The notes beneath the pieces are model-generated. The model searched no databases and was not told the origin of the DNA. It saw only the letters and a list, made by a program, of their open reading frames with translations. DNA of 64,000 bases from Pusillimonas sp. MFBS29 (GTDB taxonomy: Bacteria; Pseudomonadota; Gammaproteobacteria; Burkholderiales; Burkholderiaceae_B): assembly GCF_020687695.1 (NCBI RefSeq), contig NZ_JAJEWL010000006.1, positions 124,001-188,000 on the forward strand, in the 5' to 3' direction. Shown one piece after another: positions 9,233 through 18,787 of the stretch. The position numbers and the translations under genes are program-made. How positions within the stretch are numbered: the stretch's first letter is position 1; every line of letters begins with the position of its first letter.

Positions 9233-9260
9233 AAAAAAGGGAGGCCTAGGCTTCCCTTTT
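9233..9260 (+). terminator. Intrinsic terminator-like hairpin between clpX and lon
   Basis: An inverted repeat AAAAGGGAGGCC/GGCTTCCCTTTT with a two-base TA centre ends in TTTT. The stem has one G-T wobble. It is a good candidate for the clpX terminator. Because it begins with an A-tract and ends with a T-tract it could act in both directions. Confidence 0.7.
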
Positions 9261-9292
9261 GCTAATTACAGGTCAACTTTAAGGAAATGACT

Positions 9293-11770
9293 ATGTCTGC
9301 AAGCCAGATTCTTTCTTCGGAACCGACGGACTTGCCGCTGTTGCCTTTGCGCGACGTAGTGGTGTTTCCGCATATGGTGATTCCCCTGTTCGTAGGCCGT
9401 CCGCGTTCAATCAAGGCGCTGGAATTGGCCATGGAATCCGGCAATAACATCATGCTGGTGGCGCAGAAGTCGGCCAGCAAAGATGATCCCACCCCCGAGG
9501 ATCTCTACAGCATTGGTTGCGTAGCCAGCATTCTGCAAATGCTCAAGCTGCCCGATGGCACCGTCAAGGTGTTGGTTGAAGGCTTGCAACGCGCAACCAT
9601 ACAATCTGTAACCGAGGCCGAAACTCATTTCACCGCCGTGGTTGTGCCGGTTGCACCCCCAGCCGATGAAACAGCCGAATCGGAAGCCTTGCGCCGCGCT
9701 GCGGTTGCTCAGTTCGAGCAGTACGTCAAGCTGAACAAGAAGATTCCCCAGGAAATTCTTACGTCGCTTACCGGCATCGACGATGCCGGCCGTCTGGCCG
9801 ACACCATTTCTGCACACCTGCCGCTAAAGCTGGAACAGAAGCAGCAAATGCTCGAAGTCACCGGCACCTCAGAGCGGCTGGAAAACCTGCTGGCGCAGCT
9901 TGAGTCCGAAATCGACATCCTCCAGGTCGAAAAGCGCATACGCGGGCGCGTGAAGAAGCAAATGGAAAAGAGCCAGCGCGATTACTATCTGAATGAGCAG
10001 GTAAAAGCCATACAGAAAGAATTGGGCGAGGGCGAAGAGGGCGCCGACATCGAGGAACTCGAAAAGAAGATCGCCGCTGCCCAGTTGCCCAAGGAAGCTC
10101 AAAAGAAGGTCGATGCCGAGCTCAAGAAGCTGAAACTGATGTCGCCCATGTCGGCCGAAGCCACTGTCGTGCGCAACTACATCGACACGGTAATAGGGCT
10201 GCCTTGGCGCAAGAAAAGCCGCATCAACAATTCGATCTCGAACGCTGAAAGCGTACTGGATGCCGACCACTATGGCCTGGAGAAGGTCAAAGAGCGCATT
10301 ATCGAGTATCTGGCCGTGCAGCAGCGGGTCGACAAGCTCAAGGCTCCCATCCTCTGCTTGGTCGGGCCTCCGGGCGTGGGCAAGACCTCGCTTGGGCAGT
10401 CCATCGCCCGTGCCACGAACCGCAAGTTCGTGCGCATGGCCCTGGGCGGTGTACGCGACGAAGCCGAGATCCGCGGGCATCGCCGTACCTACATAGGGTC
10501 CATGCCAGGCAAGATTCTGCAGAACATGAACAAGGTGGCTGTACGCAACCCCTTGTTCCTGCTCGATGAAATCGACAAGATGGGCGCCGACTTCCGGGGC
10601 GACCCCTCGTCGGCATTGCTCGAGGTGCTGGACCCCGAACAGAACCACACTTTCCAGGACCACTACATCGAAGTCGATTTCGACCTTTCCGATGTCATGT
10701 TCGTGGCGACCAGCAATACGCTGAACATTCCGCCGGCGCTGCTGGATCGCATGGAAGTGATTCGCCTGTCGGGCTACACCGAAGACGAAAAAGTGCATAT
10801 TGCATTCGATCATCTGCTGCCCAAGCTCATGAAGAACAACGGTGTGCAGGAAGGCGAGATCACCATCGAAGAGTCGGCCATACGCGATATCGTGCGTTAC
10901 TACACCCGTGAAGCAGGGGTGCGGGCGCTCGAGCGCGAAATCAGCAAGATCTGCCGCAAGGTCGTCAAGACGCTGCTGGCGGCCAATCCGTCCGCCACGA
11001 AGCTCAATCGCAACAAAGCGGCTGCTGCTGAACAGCCGGCCATACAGCGTATAACCGTCACTTCCGATAACCTCAGCGACTTCCTTGGCGTGCGCCGCTT
11101 CAATTTCGGCATGGCCGAGAAGGAAAACAAGGTCGGACAAGTCACAGGCCTGGCCTGGACCGAAGTGGGTGGCGATTTGCTTACCATCGAGGTCGCCGAT
11201 ATGCCGGGCAAGGGCGTAGTGCTGCGCACCGGATCGCTGGGCGATGTCATGAAGGAATCGGTCGAGGCTGCCCGCACCGTGGTTCGTGCGCGTGCCCAGA
11301 AATGGGGTATACCAAATACCGCATTTGAAAAACGCGATCTGCACGTGCACTTTCCTGAAGGCGCTACGCCCAAGGATGGCCCGTCAGCTGGCATTGCCAT
11401 CACTACGGCCATGGTGTCTGCATTAACAGGTATTCCTGTGCGGGCCGACGTCGCCATGACGGGTGAAATTACTTTGCGTGGCGAGGTGCTCGGCATAGGC
11501 GGCCTCAAAGAGAAGCTGCTGGCTGCTCATCGCGGCGGGATCAAGGTTGTAATGATTCCCGAAGAGAACGTGAAAGATCTTGCCGATATCCCCGATAACG
11601 TCAAGAATCACCTGGAAATCATTCCAGTGCGCTGGATAGACCGTGTACTGGAAGTGGCCCTGCAGAGCCTGCCTACGCCGCTGTCAGACGAAGAAGTCGC
11701 CAGACTGGCAGCCGAGGCGGTCGCCAGTGCCAAGCCTGCAGAGTCTTCAGGTGGTCTGATGAAGCACTGA
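9293..11770 (+). CDS. lon: ATP-dependent protease Lon
   Basis: Lon is a cytoplasmic AAA+ serine protease that degrades misfolded and regulatory proteins. The protein is about 825 residues. The N-terminal substrate domain begins [23 protein letters not shown] coiled coil follows around residues 190-280. The AAA+ domain has Walker [10 protein letters not shown] and Walker [11 protein letters not shown]. The C-terminal protease domain carries the catalytic serine in [11 protein letters not shown] and the lysine in [15 protein letters not shown]. The ATG at 9293 is preferred to the one at 9287 because AAGGA at 9281-9285 is spaced 7 bases from it. It is the last gene of the protein-quality block; a strong terminator follows. 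Confidence 0.98.
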   Translation: MSASQILSSEPTDLPLLPLRDVVVFPHMVIPLFVGRPRSIKALELAMESGNNIMLVAQKSASKDDPTPEDLYSIGCVASILQMLKLPDGTVKVLVEGLQRATIQSVTEAETHFTAVVVPVAPPADETAESEALRRAAVAQFEQYVKLNKKIPQEILTSLTGIDDAGRLADTISAHLPLKLEQKQQMLEVTGTSERLENLLAQLESEIDILQVEKRIRGRVKKQMEKSQRDYYLNEQVKAIQKELGEGEEGADIEELEKKIAAAQLPKEAQKKVDAELKKLKLMSPMSAEATVVRNYIDTVIGLPWRKKSRINNSISNAESVLDADHYGLEKVKERIIEYLAVQQRVDKLKAPILCLVGPPGVGKTSLGQSIARATNRKFVRMALGGVRDEAEIRGHRRTYIGSMPGKILQNMNKVAVRNPLFLLDEIDKMGADFRGDPSSALLEVLDPEQNHTFQDHYIEVDFDLSDVMFVATSNTLNIPPALLDRMEVIRLSGYTEDEKVHIAFDHLLPKLMKNNGVQEGEITIEESAIRDIVRYYTREAGVRALEREISKICRKVVKTLLAANPSATKLNRNKAAAAEQPAIQRITVTSDNLSDFLGVRRFNFGMAEKENKVGQVTGLAWTEVGGDLLTIEVADMPGKGVVLRTGSLGDVMKESVEAARTVVRARAQKWGIPNTAFEKRDLHVHFPEGATPKDGPSAGIAITTAMVSALTGIPVRADVAMTGEITLRGEVLGIGGLKEKLLAAHRGGIKVVMIPEENVKDLADIPDNVKNHLEIIPVRWIDRVLEVALQSLPTPLSDEEVARLAAEAVASAKPAESSGGLMKH

Positions 11771-11808
11771 TAATGCTGTAATGCTTACCTGGCTGGTCAG
11801 CCGGGTTG

Positions 11809-11848
11809 AAAGAGCCGGATACTGTGTTGCAGTATCCGGCTCTTCTTA
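11809..11848. terminator. Bidirectional terminator between lon and the diguanylate cyclase gene
   Basis: A perfect 15-base stem, AAGAGCCGGATACTG paired with CAGTATCCGGCTCTT, surrounds the loop TGTTG. A short T-rich stretch follows on the + strand. It lies between two convergent genes and is placed to stop transcription from both sides. Confidence 0.8.
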
Positions 11849-11872
11849 TTCCTGCCAGGCGCATGAATATGT

Positions 11873-13432
11873 CTAGATGACCGTGCTGCTTACCTGGTTC
11901 CTTCCCAGTTTCTTGGCGGTGTAAAGCTGAGCGTCTCCGTGGGCCATGAGTTTTTCTATTCCAGGATTCCCGCCGACTGTCGTTATTACACCAATGCTGA
12001 CTGTCAATTGTGGCGGGTCGGTCCATGGATTGGGAAGCGCGAGCTCTGCGATGTTATGCGTGATGCGCTCTGCAACCTTTACGGCATTCTGGGCTGCGGT
12101 GTCCGGTAATAAACAGAGGAATTCGTCTCCACCATAACGAGCTGCCAGATCAGTAGCGCGGGTTGTGCTGTTATCCAAGACCTTGGCTACCGAGCATAAA
12201 TATTTATCGCCAACGGTGTGTCCAAAGTGATCATTGATGCTTTTGAAATAATCGATATCGATGAAAAGCAGGCTGAGCGGAGAGGCTGTGCGTTGATTGC
12301 GTGCATATTCGTAGCTCAGCATCTGTTCAAAATGCCTGCGATTCGATAGCCCGGTCAAACTATCGGTAAGACTCAGGGCTTCCAGTTTCTCGTAAGCCGC
12401 CTGCAAAGCGTGTTGCTGCTGCCGGATGTGGCTGTTCTGGTCGGCCAGCAGGGCAGACAGCCGCCGATACCGAAGAAACGCTACATAAAAGCCGACTGCC
12501 AGTACAGCACCCGAGACGCTGGCCAGCTCCAACCAGAATTGTTGATCACGTTGTTGTTCATAGCGCTGAAAAAACTGGCGTTGTGCACCTTCGTGAATAT
12601 GTATAGACGCCGATGCATCGATAACCGCCAGGTACTGGTCAGTTACCTGGACGAGCTGCTTGTGTTCCGCCGATGGGGAGAAATAGTAGCGATATGCCCT
12701 GGGGTTATTTTCAAGGGTGTATATGATCTCCAGGTCAAATAATTCCTGGTGGAATTGCTTTTCTATAAAAACAGTTTCGTTGTATACGGCAACGTCGATT
12801 GCCCCTTCCCGCAGTGCCTGGAACATCAGGTCACCGGTTGCTATGTCGTATGAATGAAGCTGAGACTCCGGCACGATCGCCTGGAGCGTGTGCTCGAGTG
12901 CAACTCCTTTAACTACCCCGACTTTGTAGTTGGCCAGATCATTAATGCTTTTTATGGAAAACGGTGATCCATGGCGTGCCAGGACTGCGTAATAGCTTTC
13001 ATAATATGGTTCCGTAAACAGCCCGAGCTTCTCTCGCGCGGCTGTGCGGCTTATTGGCATAAAGACATCAACGTCTCCGGTTTGTACGTCCCGGATCTTT
13101 TCATGCACCGTTTTTGAATCGTTCACAAGCATCGTGAAGTCGATGCCAAGCTCATTGGCAATAAAGCAAAATATATCGGTGCTGATGCCACTGTAGCTTT
13201 GAGTGTCTTCATGGAATCGCGTAAGCGGCGGCGCACTCGCAGCGTATACCGTCAACTTAGGCATGGCGTGAAACTCAGCCAGTTGCTGTTCATCGACTGT
13301 TACGGGTTCCAGCAGCCGGATATTCTGCGCACCGTGGCAGGCAATCGCAGGGTTGGCAAACGCGACGGTGAACGCGACATTCAAGGCTGCAATGCCGCGC
13401 AACAGAGGGCGGGCCAGACTGTGTAAAGGCAT
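11873..13432 (-). CDS. Membrane diguanylate cyclase with periplasmic SBP_bac_3 sensor
   Basis: A 519-residue signalling protein predicted to make cyclic di-GMP. A signal/anchor segment (residues about 10-32) precedes a periplasmic solute-binding-protein-type domain (about 55-295). A transmembrane helix lies near 302-320, followed by a coiled coil (about 325-355) and a C-terminal GGDEF domain. The active-site motif is an intact GGDEF at 434-438. A product-inhibition I-site RATD (RxxD) sits five residues upstream at 425-428, so the enzyme should be active and feedback-controlled. The sensor resembles amino-acid-binding proteins, suggesting control by a small periplasmic ligand. It is convergent with lon and downstream of lexA on the same strand. 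Confidence 0.9.
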   Translation of the reverse strand: MPLHSLARPLLRGIAALNVAFTVAFANPAIACHGAQNIRLLEPVTVDEQQLAEFHAMPKLTVYAASAPPLTRFHEDTQSYSGISTDIFCFIANELGIDFTMLVNDSKTVHEKIRDVQTGDVDVFMPISRTAAREKLGLFTEPYYESYYAVLARHGSPFSIKSINDLANYKVGVVKGVALEHTLQAIVPESQLHSYDIATGDLMFQALREGAIDVAVYNETVFIEKQFHQELFDLEIIYTLENNPRAYRYYFSPSAEHKQLVQVTDQYLAVIDASASIHIHEGAQRQFFQRYEQQRDQQFWLELASVSGAVLAVGFYVAFLRYRRLSALLADQNSHIRQQQHALQAAYEKLEALSLTDSLTGLSNRRHFEQMLSYEYARNQRTASPLSLLFIDIDYFKSINDHFGHTVGDKYLCSVAKVLDNSTTRATDLAARYGGDEFLCLLPDTAAQNAVKVAERITHNIAELALPNPWTDPPQLTVSIGVITTVGGNPGIEKLMAHGDAQLYTAKKLGRNQVSSTVI

Positions 13433-13514
13433 AATGTTATAAAAACTAGCCTGGCGCTGTGTTGCGGAATCGGCGTAGTCGTACGGCGTGATCCGGACGA
13501 ACCGCGCTCACGTT

Positions 13515-13536
13515 AAATCAATTTGGAAATTGATTT
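13515..13536. repeat. Inverted repeat upstream of the diguanylate cyclase gene
   Basis: AAATCAATTT and AAATTGATTT form a perfect 10-base inverted repeat with a two-base GG centre. It lies about 85 bases upstream of the diguanylate cyclase start and 60 bases past the lexA stop. It could be an operator for the cyclase gene or part of a lexA terminator; the AT-rich symmetric form favours a protein-binding site. Confidence 0.5.
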
Positions 13537-13566
13537 CAATTGTACATAATTAGCAACAACAGGGGG

Positions 13567-13594
13567 CCAATTGCCAATTGCCAATTACCAATTG
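13567..13594. repeat. Four tandem 7-base repeats CCAATTR
   Basis: CCAATTG, CCAATTG, CCAATTA and CCAATTG follow one another without spacers, ending three bases before the lexA stop codon. It is a short simple repeat that could vary in copy number by slippage. No function can be assigned. Confidence 0.85.
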
Positions 13595-13597
13595 CGA

Positions 13598-14260
13598 TTA
13601 GTGCAGCGGTGTATTTCGAATCAGGCCGACCGCTATGCCTTCTATGGAAAATTCGTCGTTGGCGGTGACAATGATGGGCGCAAAGTCGGGATTTTCGGGC
13701 AGCAGTTCGATGTGGCTGCCGGCACGGGAAAAACGCTTGACGGTGACTTCTTCGCCTATGCGGGCGACGACGATCTGGCCATTGCGTGCATCGGGAGATT
13801 TTTTGACTGCGAGCAGGTCGCCATCGAGGATGCCGGCATTAAGCATGCTTAGGCCGCGCACGCGCAGGAGGTAGTCGGGGGTTTGACTGAACAGCGAGGG
13901 TTCTATGCCGATTTCGCGTTCGACGTGTTCGGCGGCAAGTATGGGGTTGCCGGCCGCGACCCGACCCACCAGGGGCACCAGCAACTGTGACAGTGCGGAC
14001 GAAGCCTGCTGGATAAGGGTGGTGCCTGGCGAGGCGGGAATGAACGAATCGGTAAGGCGGATGCCGCGTGATGCACCTGCGGTCAGTTCAATGGCGCCTT
14101 TACGGGCCAGGGCCTTGATGTGGTCTTCAGCCGCATTGGCGGACTTGAACCCCAGCGCGCGGGCAATTTCGGCACGAGTGGGGGGAAAGCCGGTGCGCAC
14201 GATTTCGCTGCGAATGAGTTCAAGAACTTGCTGCTGACGATCGGTAAGCTTGACGGCCAT
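13598..14260 (-). CDS. lexA: SOS repressor LexA
   Basis: LexA represses DNA-damage genes and cleaves itself when bound to RecA filaments. The 220-residue protein has an N-terminal winged helix (residues 1-70, [29 protein letters not shown]). The Ala-Gly cleavage site is in VAAGNP, residues 103-104. The catalytic serine is in RGLSM (about residue 138) and the lysine in EEVTVKRF (about 175). All residues needed for autocleavage are present. A perfect LexA box lies 12 bases upstream of the start, so it is autoregulated. The gene is on the minus strand, between an aminotransferase gene and the diguanylate cyclase gene. Confidence 0.98.
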   Translation of the reverse strand: MAVKLTDRQQQVLELIRSEIVRTGFPPTRAEIARALGFKSANAAEDHIKALARKGAIELTAGASRGIRLTDSFIPASPGTTLIQQASSALSQLLVPLVGRVAAGNPILAAEHVEREIGIEPSLFSQTPDYLLRVRGLSMLNAGILDGDLLAVKKSPDARNGQIVVARIGEEVTVKRFSRAGSHIELLPENPDFAPIIVTANDEFSIEGIAVGLIRNTPLH

Positions 14261-14271
14261 GGGTACCCTGA

Positions 14272-14287
14272 CTGTGTTTATATACAG
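14272..14287. promoter_or_regulatory. LexA (SOS) box of lexA
   Basis: CTGT-GTTTATAT-ACAG is an exact match to the CTGT-N8-ACAG SOS consensus with an AT-rich centre. It lies just upstream of the lexA start codon and is expected to mediate autorepression. No second box was seen upstream of the nearby uvrB. Confidence 0.92.
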
Positions 14288-14386
14288 TCAGGATTTTGCA
14301 GTATTTCAGTGGAAAGATCAAGCGCCACACGAAGGCATGGGCTATTTGCCGGCACGCGGCGTGTGCGCACCGGCAGTAGTGCTGGT

Positions 14387-15589
14387 TCAGGCCAGCACTT
14401 TTGCGATGGCCGCGGCGACGTAGTCGATATTGCCGTTATTGAGCGCTGCGACGCAGATGCGGCCGCTGCTGACGGCGTAGACGCCATGCTCTTCGCGCAG
14501 GCGGTCGACCTGGTCTTTGGTGAGGCCCGAATAAGAGAACATACCGCGCTGGGCCAGCATGAAGTCAAAGTTCTGCGTGACTCCGTGGGCCTTGAGCTTT
14601 TCAACCATCTGTACGCGCATGGTGCGGATGCGTTCGCGCATGGTAGCCAGTTCCGTTGTCCAGAGGGTGTAGAGCTCGGGTGTGTTCAGAACCGTAGAAA
14701 CCACTGTGCCACCGTGGGTGGGCGGGTTCGAGTAATTGGTGCGGATCACGCGCTTGAGCTGGCTGAGGACCCGGCCGCTTTCTTCGGTGCTGGAAGTGAT
14801 CAGTGTAAGGGCGCCGACGCGCTCGCCATAGAGTGAGAACGATTTCGAGAATGACGAGCTGATGAGCATGGTCAGGTCAAGCTGGGCAAACAGGCGTACC
14901 ACGGCAGCATCTTCTTCCAGGCCGTCGCCGAATCCCTGGTAGGCGATATCGAGAAACGGAACCAGGTTTCTGTTTTTGACGACTTCAGCGATTTGTTCCC
15001 ATTGCTGGAAGGTGGGGTCAACGCCGGTGGGATTGTGGCAGCATGCGTGCAGGACGACGATGGTCTGTTCAGGCAAGGCTTGCAGCCCGGCCAGCATGCC
15101 TTCGAAGTTGAGCCCGCGGGTGGCTGCATCGTAGTAGGGGTAGGTTTCAACCACGAAGCCTGCGCGCTCGAACAGGGCGCGGTGGTTTTCCCAGCTGGGA
15201 TCGCTGATGGCGACCTTGCTGTTGGGCAACAGCTGCCTGAGGAAGTCTGCACCAATTTTCAATGCGCCGGTACCACCCAGCGATTGGGCGGTCAGGACGC
15301 GGCCGCTGGCCAGCAAGGGCGAATCTTTGCCCAGCAGCAGGGTTTGAGCGCCTTTGTTGTAGCCCGGAATACCTTCGATAGGCAGGTAACCGCGGGCGGC
15401 GTGCGCCTGGATACGGGCCATTTCAGCCTGCTTGACGCACTCGAGCAACGGGAGGCGGCCCTCGTCGTCGTAGTAAACACCAACGCCGAGATTGACCTTC
15501 TGGGCGCGCGTATCGGCGTTATATTGTTCAACGAGACCAAGGATGGGGTCGCGCGGCGCAAGCTCGACCGATTCGAAAAGTGATTTCAT
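14387..15589 (-). CDS. Aromatic/aspartate aminotransferase (class I, PLP)
   Basis: A 400-residue class I aminotransferase of the AspC/TyrB group, which exchanges amino groups between aromatic or acidic amino acids and 2-oxoglutarate using pyridoxal phosphate. Family marks are the N-terminal LAPRDPILGLVEQYNAD, VNLGVGVYYDDEG, the HACCHNPTGVDPT motif, and the PLP lysine in SSSFSKSFSLYGERVG. The start at 15589 was chosen from homology; the frame stays open further upstream over uvrB, but that extension is not coding. It is divergent from uvrB. TyrB-type aromatic specificity is likely from the sequence and common annotation in relatives, but AspC-type specificity cannot be excluded. Confidence 0.9.
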   Translation of the reverse strand: MKSLFESVELAPRDPILGLVEQYNADTRAQKVNLGVGVYYDDEGRLPLLECVKQAEMARIQAHAARGYLPIEGIPGYNKGAQTLLLGKDSPLLASGRVLTAQSLGGTGALKIGADFLRQLLPNSKVAISDPSWENHRALFERAGFVVETYPYYDAATRGLNFEGMLAGLQALPEQTIVVLHACCHNPTGVDPTFQQWEQIAEVVKNRNLVPFLDIAYQGFGDGLEEDAAVVRLFAQLDLTMLISSSFSKSFSLYGERVGALTLITSSTEESGRVLSQLKRVIRTNYSNPPTHGGTVVSTVLNTPELYTLWTTELATMRERIRTMRVQMVEKLKAHGVTQNFDFMLAQRGMFSYSGLTKDQVDRLREEHGVYAVSSGRICVAALNNGNIDYVAAAIAKVLA

Positions 15590-15655
15590 TTGGGAGTTTG
15601 ATGTGGGTAGAGAAAGAGGTAACAATAATGTGATAATAAGGGGTTTACCCTTAAA

Positions 15656-17689
15656 GTGTCCAGCATGATCGCAACAGCACCCGGTTTCGTCCAGTATCCA
15701 GACAGCCCGTTCCAGCTGTACCAGCCTTACCCGCCGGCCGGTGATCAGCCTGCGGCAATTGCAGCACTTACCGAGGGCATGAATGATGGTCTGATGTACC
15801 AGACGCTGCTGGGAGTGACTGGTTCCGGCAAGACCTACACCATGGCCAATGTCATTGCCCGCATGGGTCGTCCGGCCATCGTGCTGGCGCCCAACAAGAC
15901 GCTGGCCGCACAGCTCTATGCAGAGATGCGGGAGTTTTTCCCCAACAATGCCGTTGAATATTTCGTGTCTTACTATGATTACTATCAGCCCGAGGCTTAT
16001 GTCGCGGCGCGTGATTTGTTCATAGAAAAGGATTCGTCGATTAACGAGCACATCGAGCAAATGCGGCTTTCGGCCACCAAAAGCCTGCTCGAGCGGCGCG
16101 ACACGGTCATTGTCGGTACGGTGTCCTGCATATATGGTATTGGCAATCCGGGCGATTACCACGCCATGGTGCTCACATTGCGTGCCGGCGACCGCATTGC
16201 GCGGCAAGAGCTACTGGGCCGGCTGGTTGCCATGCAATATGAGCGCAACGACGTCGAGTTCACCCGGGGGATTTTTCGGGCCCGTGGCGAAATCATTGAT
16301 GTGTTCCCGGCCGAGCATGCCGAACTGGCCCTGCGTATTACTTTATTCGATGACGAGATCGAAACCTTGGAAATGTTCGATCCGCTGACCGGAAAAATCC
16401 GGCAGAAGGTACCGCGCTTTACGGTCTTTCCCAGTTCGCACTACGTTACGCCGCGTGAAACCGTGTTGCGGGCCATAGAAACCATCAAGCAGGAATTGCG
16501 CGAGCGCGCCGCCGAGCTGGTCGCAGATGGGAAGCTCGTTGAGGCACAGCGGCTTGAGCAACGTACCCGCTTTGACCTGGAAATGCTGCAGGAGCTTGGT
16601 TTTTGCAAGGGTATCGAAAATTACTCGCGTCACTTGTCAGGTGCGGCACCTGGCGAACCGCCGCCTACGCTGATCGATTATTTGCCCGCCGATGCCTTGA
16701 TGTTCATCGATGAAAGCCATGTCACCATGGGGCAGCTCAGTGCCATGTATCGGGGCGACCGTTCACGCAAGTCGACACTGGTTCAGTTCGGTTTTCGCTT
16801 GCCTTCGGCCATGGACAACAGGCCTCTGAAGCTTGAGGAGTTCGAGCAGCGTATGCGCCAGTGTGTGTTCGTGTCGGCCACGCCGGCCGACTACGAAAAA
16901 GAGCACAGCGATAACGTTGTCGAACAGGTGGTCCGGCCCACCGGGCTGGTTGATCCGGTGGTGGAAGTGCGGCCGGCCCTGACGCAGGTCGACGATTTGC
17001 TGGGTGAAATCAAGCTGCGCGTTGCCGACCAGGAGAGGGTGCTGGTTACAACCCTGACCAAGCGCATGTCTGAAGACCTGACCGACTATCTGACGGAAAG
17101 TGGCCTGAAAGTTCGCTACCTGCATTCTGATATAGATACGGTCGAAAGGGTCGAAATCATACGCGACCTGCGCCTGGGCGTGTTCGACATCCTGGTGGGC
17201 ATCAACTTGCTGCGTGAAGGGCTGGACATTCCCGAGGTTTCGCTGGTCGCCATTCTGGACGCGGACAAAGAAGGATTCCTGCGTTCGGAGCGCAGCCTTA
17301 TCCAGACCATGGGCCGGGCGGCACGCAATCTGAATGGCAAGGCCATTCTGTATGCCGACCGTATTACCGACTCCATGCGTCGCGCCATGGACGAAACCGC
17401 CAGGCGCCGGGTCAAGCAACTGCAGTTCAACGAGGCTCATGGCATTACCGCACGCAGCGTCAGCAAGGCTGTGCGGGAAATGATCGATGGCGTCATGGCT
17501 GAACCAGAGCAGACCTCTGCCGCAGACCTGATTTCGCCCGACGTGCTGCGTGATGACAAGTCACTGGCCAGGGAAATCCGCCGTCTGGAAAAACTAATGA
17601 TGGATCACGCCAGAAATCTGGAGTTTGAGCAGGCTGCTGCAGCGCGGGATGCCTTGAATCATCTTAAACAAAAAGCGCTGTTGTCCTGA
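15656..17689 (+). CDS. uvrB: UvrABC excinuclease subunit B
   Basis: UvrB is the damage-verification helicase of nucleotide excision repair; UvrA loads it and it recruits UvrC. The 677-residue protein has Walker [16 protein letters not shown] near residue 45 and the beta-hairpin region [11 protein letters not shown] near residue 100. Helicase motifs include [10 protein letters not shown] and [18 protein letters not shown]-terminal UVR motif ([18 protein letters not shown]) contacts UvrC. A GTG at 15656 is 12 bases after AAGGGG (15638-15643); an ATG at 15665 is the alternative. Divergent from the aminotransferase gene. No LexA box is visible in the 65-base gap, so SOS control is not evident here. 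Confidence 0.97.
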   Translation: MSSMIATAPGFVQYPDSPFQLYQPYPPAGDQPAAIAALTEGMNDGLMYQTLLGVTGSGKTYTMANVIARMGRPAIVLAPNKTLAAQLYAEMREFFPNNAVEYFVSYYDYYQPEAYVAARDLFIEKDSSINEHIEQMRLSATKSLLERRDTVIVGTVSCIYGIGNPGDYHAMVLTLRAGDRIARQELLGRLVAMQYERNDVEFTRGIFRARGEIIDVFPAEHAELALRITLFDDEIETLEMFDPLTGKIRQKVPRFTVFPSSHYVTPRETVLRAIETIKQELRERAAELVADGKLVEAQRLEQRTRFDLEMLQELGFCKGIENYSRHLSGAAPGEPPPTLIDYLPADALMFIDESHVTMGQLSAMYRGDRSRKSTLVQFGFRLPSAMDNRPLKLEEFEQRMRQCVFVSATPADYEKEHSDNVVEQVVRPTGLVDPVVEVRPALTQVDDLLGEIKLRVADQERVLVTTLTKRMSEDLTDYLTESGLKVRYLHSDIDTVERVEIIRDLRLGVFDILVGINLLREGLDIPEVSLVAILDADKEGFLRSERSLIQTMGRAARNLNGKAILYADRITDSMRRAMDETARRRVKQLQFNEAHGITARSVSKAVREMIDGVMAEPEQTSAADLISPDVLRDDKSLAREIRRLEKLMMDHARNLEFEQAAAARDALNHLKQKALLS

Positions 17690-18067
17690 GTGGGCGACGG
17701 CATGACGCGCCTGCAGCCTGGTTGGCCAGGCTATAAAAATGTTGGTATTCCCCAACATTTTTGAAGTTTTCATCATCCTGTCATCCGGCATATATTAGTT
17801 TGTCGGATGCAGATATTGCTTTTGCAATACCTAGGGTTTACCATTAATCCTTTATGGGATTTTTGCAAATCTTACATTCTTGTTGCACTGCATGAATATT
17901 GGCCTGACAGCCAGCCTGGCTTGGCGCACAGGCACATAAATATACAAAGAAAAACTGCTAAAGCCTTATGGTTTATAACTTTTTTTGCTTGTCAATATAG
18001 GCGGAAAAATATTGCGGTGCTGCAAAAATCCTTGCCTTACAACGGGTTTTCCCTCACACTCTCGGCT
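17690..18067. other. AT-rich intergenic region between uvrB and the phosphatase gene
   Basis: This 378-base stretch is visibly more AT-rich than its surroundings. It contains the uvrB terminator at its left end and otherwise no recognisable gene. The phosphatase reading frame is open backwards through most of it, but that translation has no family resemblance and poor composition, so it is not treated as coding. No tRNA or small-RNA signature was recognised. Confidence 0.6.
17735..17763 (+). terminator. Intrinsic terminator after uvrB
   Basis: A perfect 11-base inverted repeat AAAAATGTTGG/CCAACATTTTT with loop TATTCC, ending in TTTTT, starts 45 bases after the uvrB stop. The A-tract/T-tract form suggests it can work in both directions. 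Confidence 0.8.
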
Positions 18068-18070
18068 ATG

Positions 18071-18559
18071 ATGACTAAGGTACTTTTCGTTTGCATGGGT
18101 AATATCTGCCGCTCGCCGAGCGCAGAAGGTGTCTTTCGCCGTATGATCGACGAGGCGGGGCTCTCTGATGTGGTCGGCACCGATTCGGCTGGCACCCATA
18201 ACTTTCACATTGGCGAAGCGCCTGATGCGCGCGCCCAGGCTGCTGCGCGCAAGCGCGGCTACGAGCTTTCGCATAGCGTCGCGCGCCAGATCTGTGCCGA
18301 CGATTTTCGCGAGTTCGACCTGATCCTGTCTATGGATTGGGAAAATCTTTCCGCGCTGCAACAGCAGTGCCCCAAAGTATACCAGCACAAACTGATGCTG
18401 CTCATGCGCTTCGCCAACGAGTTCGAAGAGGCCACAGTGCCCGATCCCTACTATGGCGGCCCCGAGGGCTTTGGCAAGGTGCTGGATTATCTTGAAGATG
18501 CCTGTCAGGGCGTGCTCGAAATGGTGCGCAAGCGGGTCTTGCAGTATCAGGCAGCCTAA
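18071..18559 (+). CDS. Low-molecular-weight protein-tyrosine phosphatase
   Basis: A 162-residue LMW-PTP. The catalytic P-loop C-x5-R is CMGNICRS at residues 8-15, close to the N-terminus as in all family members. The general-acid aspartate is in VPDPYYGG near residue 120. It removes phosphate from phosphotyrosine, often on polysaccharide-export kinases, but no kinase or polysaccharide gene is nearby. Two adjacent ATG codons (18068 and 18071) could start it. A strong terminator follows, so it is not co-transcribed with iscR downstream. Confidence 0.92.
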   Translation: MTKVLFVCMGNICRSPSAEGVFRRMIDEAGLSDVVGTDSAGTHNFHIGEAPDARAQAAARKRGYELSHSVARQICADDFREFDLILSMDWENLSALQQQCPKVYQHKLMLLMRFANEFEEATVPDPYYGGPEGFGKVLDYLEDACQGVLEMVRKRVLQYQAA

Positions 18560-18579
18560 GCCTTTCTTGCATGCCATTC

Positions 18580-18611
18580 AAAAAACCGTGCTTCTTCGCA
18601 CGGTTTTTTTT
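18580..18611 (+). terminator. Intrinsic terminator after the phosphatase gene
   Basis: CCGTGC/GCACGG stem with TTCTTC loop, flanked by an A6 tract on the left and an eight-T tract on the right (AAAAAACCGTGC...GCACGGTTTTTTTT). This is a textbook Rho-independent terminator and separates the phosphatase gene from the isc operon. Confidence 0.9.
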
Positions 18612-18642
18612 CGTCAGTTGTTTATGTACGCATCGGGTGCAT

Positions 18643-18667
18643 ATATCCGAGTGATTTGGTCGGAAAT
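18643..18667. promoter_or_regulatory. Second, weaker IscR-type site upstream of iscR
   Basis: This 25-base stretch reads ATATCCGAGTG, then ATTTGGTC, then GGAAAT. It follows the type 1 IscR layout (ATA..YYGA......GTCRR..AT) with several mismatches. It lies 5 bases before a better match. Tandem type 1 sites at the iscR promoter are also found in E. coli. Confidence 0.5.
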
Positions 18668-18672
18668 TTGTT

Positions 18673-18697
18673 ATACTTGACCATATTGGTCGGATAT
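18673..18697. promoter_or_regulatory. IscR type 1 operator upstream of iscR
   Basis: ATACTTGACC and GGTCGGATAT flank an ATATT centre. This matches the E. coli type 1 IscR consensus ATASYYGACTRWWWYAGTCRRSTAT at nearly all positions. It lies about 90 bases upstream of the iscR start. TATACT at 18672-18677 could serve as a -10 element, so bound [2Fe-2S]-IscR would occlude the promoter. This predicts autorepression of the isc operon. Confidence 0.8.
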
Positions 18698-18787
18698 AGG
18701 TCCGGCACCAATATCAGGTCAGACTGCAGGGCATGCCAGGGTGTGCGGCGGTTCAACCCAAACCAAGATTCAACCAAGGAAATCACC

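Noticed and set aside
9869-11350. Long open frame antisense to lon (about 490 codons)
   Set aside because: Its translation is rich in His, Gln and Val without any family motif, and lon on the other strand is certain; it is a codon-bias shadow.
13567-13594. CRISPR-like repeat array
   Set aside because: Repeats are 7 bases with no spacers; there are no cas genes in the window.
15590-15655. LexA box upstream of uvrB
   Set aside because: No CTGT-N8-ACAG or close variant is present in the gap between the aminotransferase and uvrB.
15590-16207. Upstream in-frame extension of the aminotransferase
   Set aside because: It lies opposite the uvrB coding region and the family N-terminus is at 15589.
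17807-18070. N-terminal extension of the tyrosine phosphatase
   Set aside because: The frame is open but AT-rich with no homology; the catalytic P-loop must be near the true N-terminus, which fits a start at 18068/18071.
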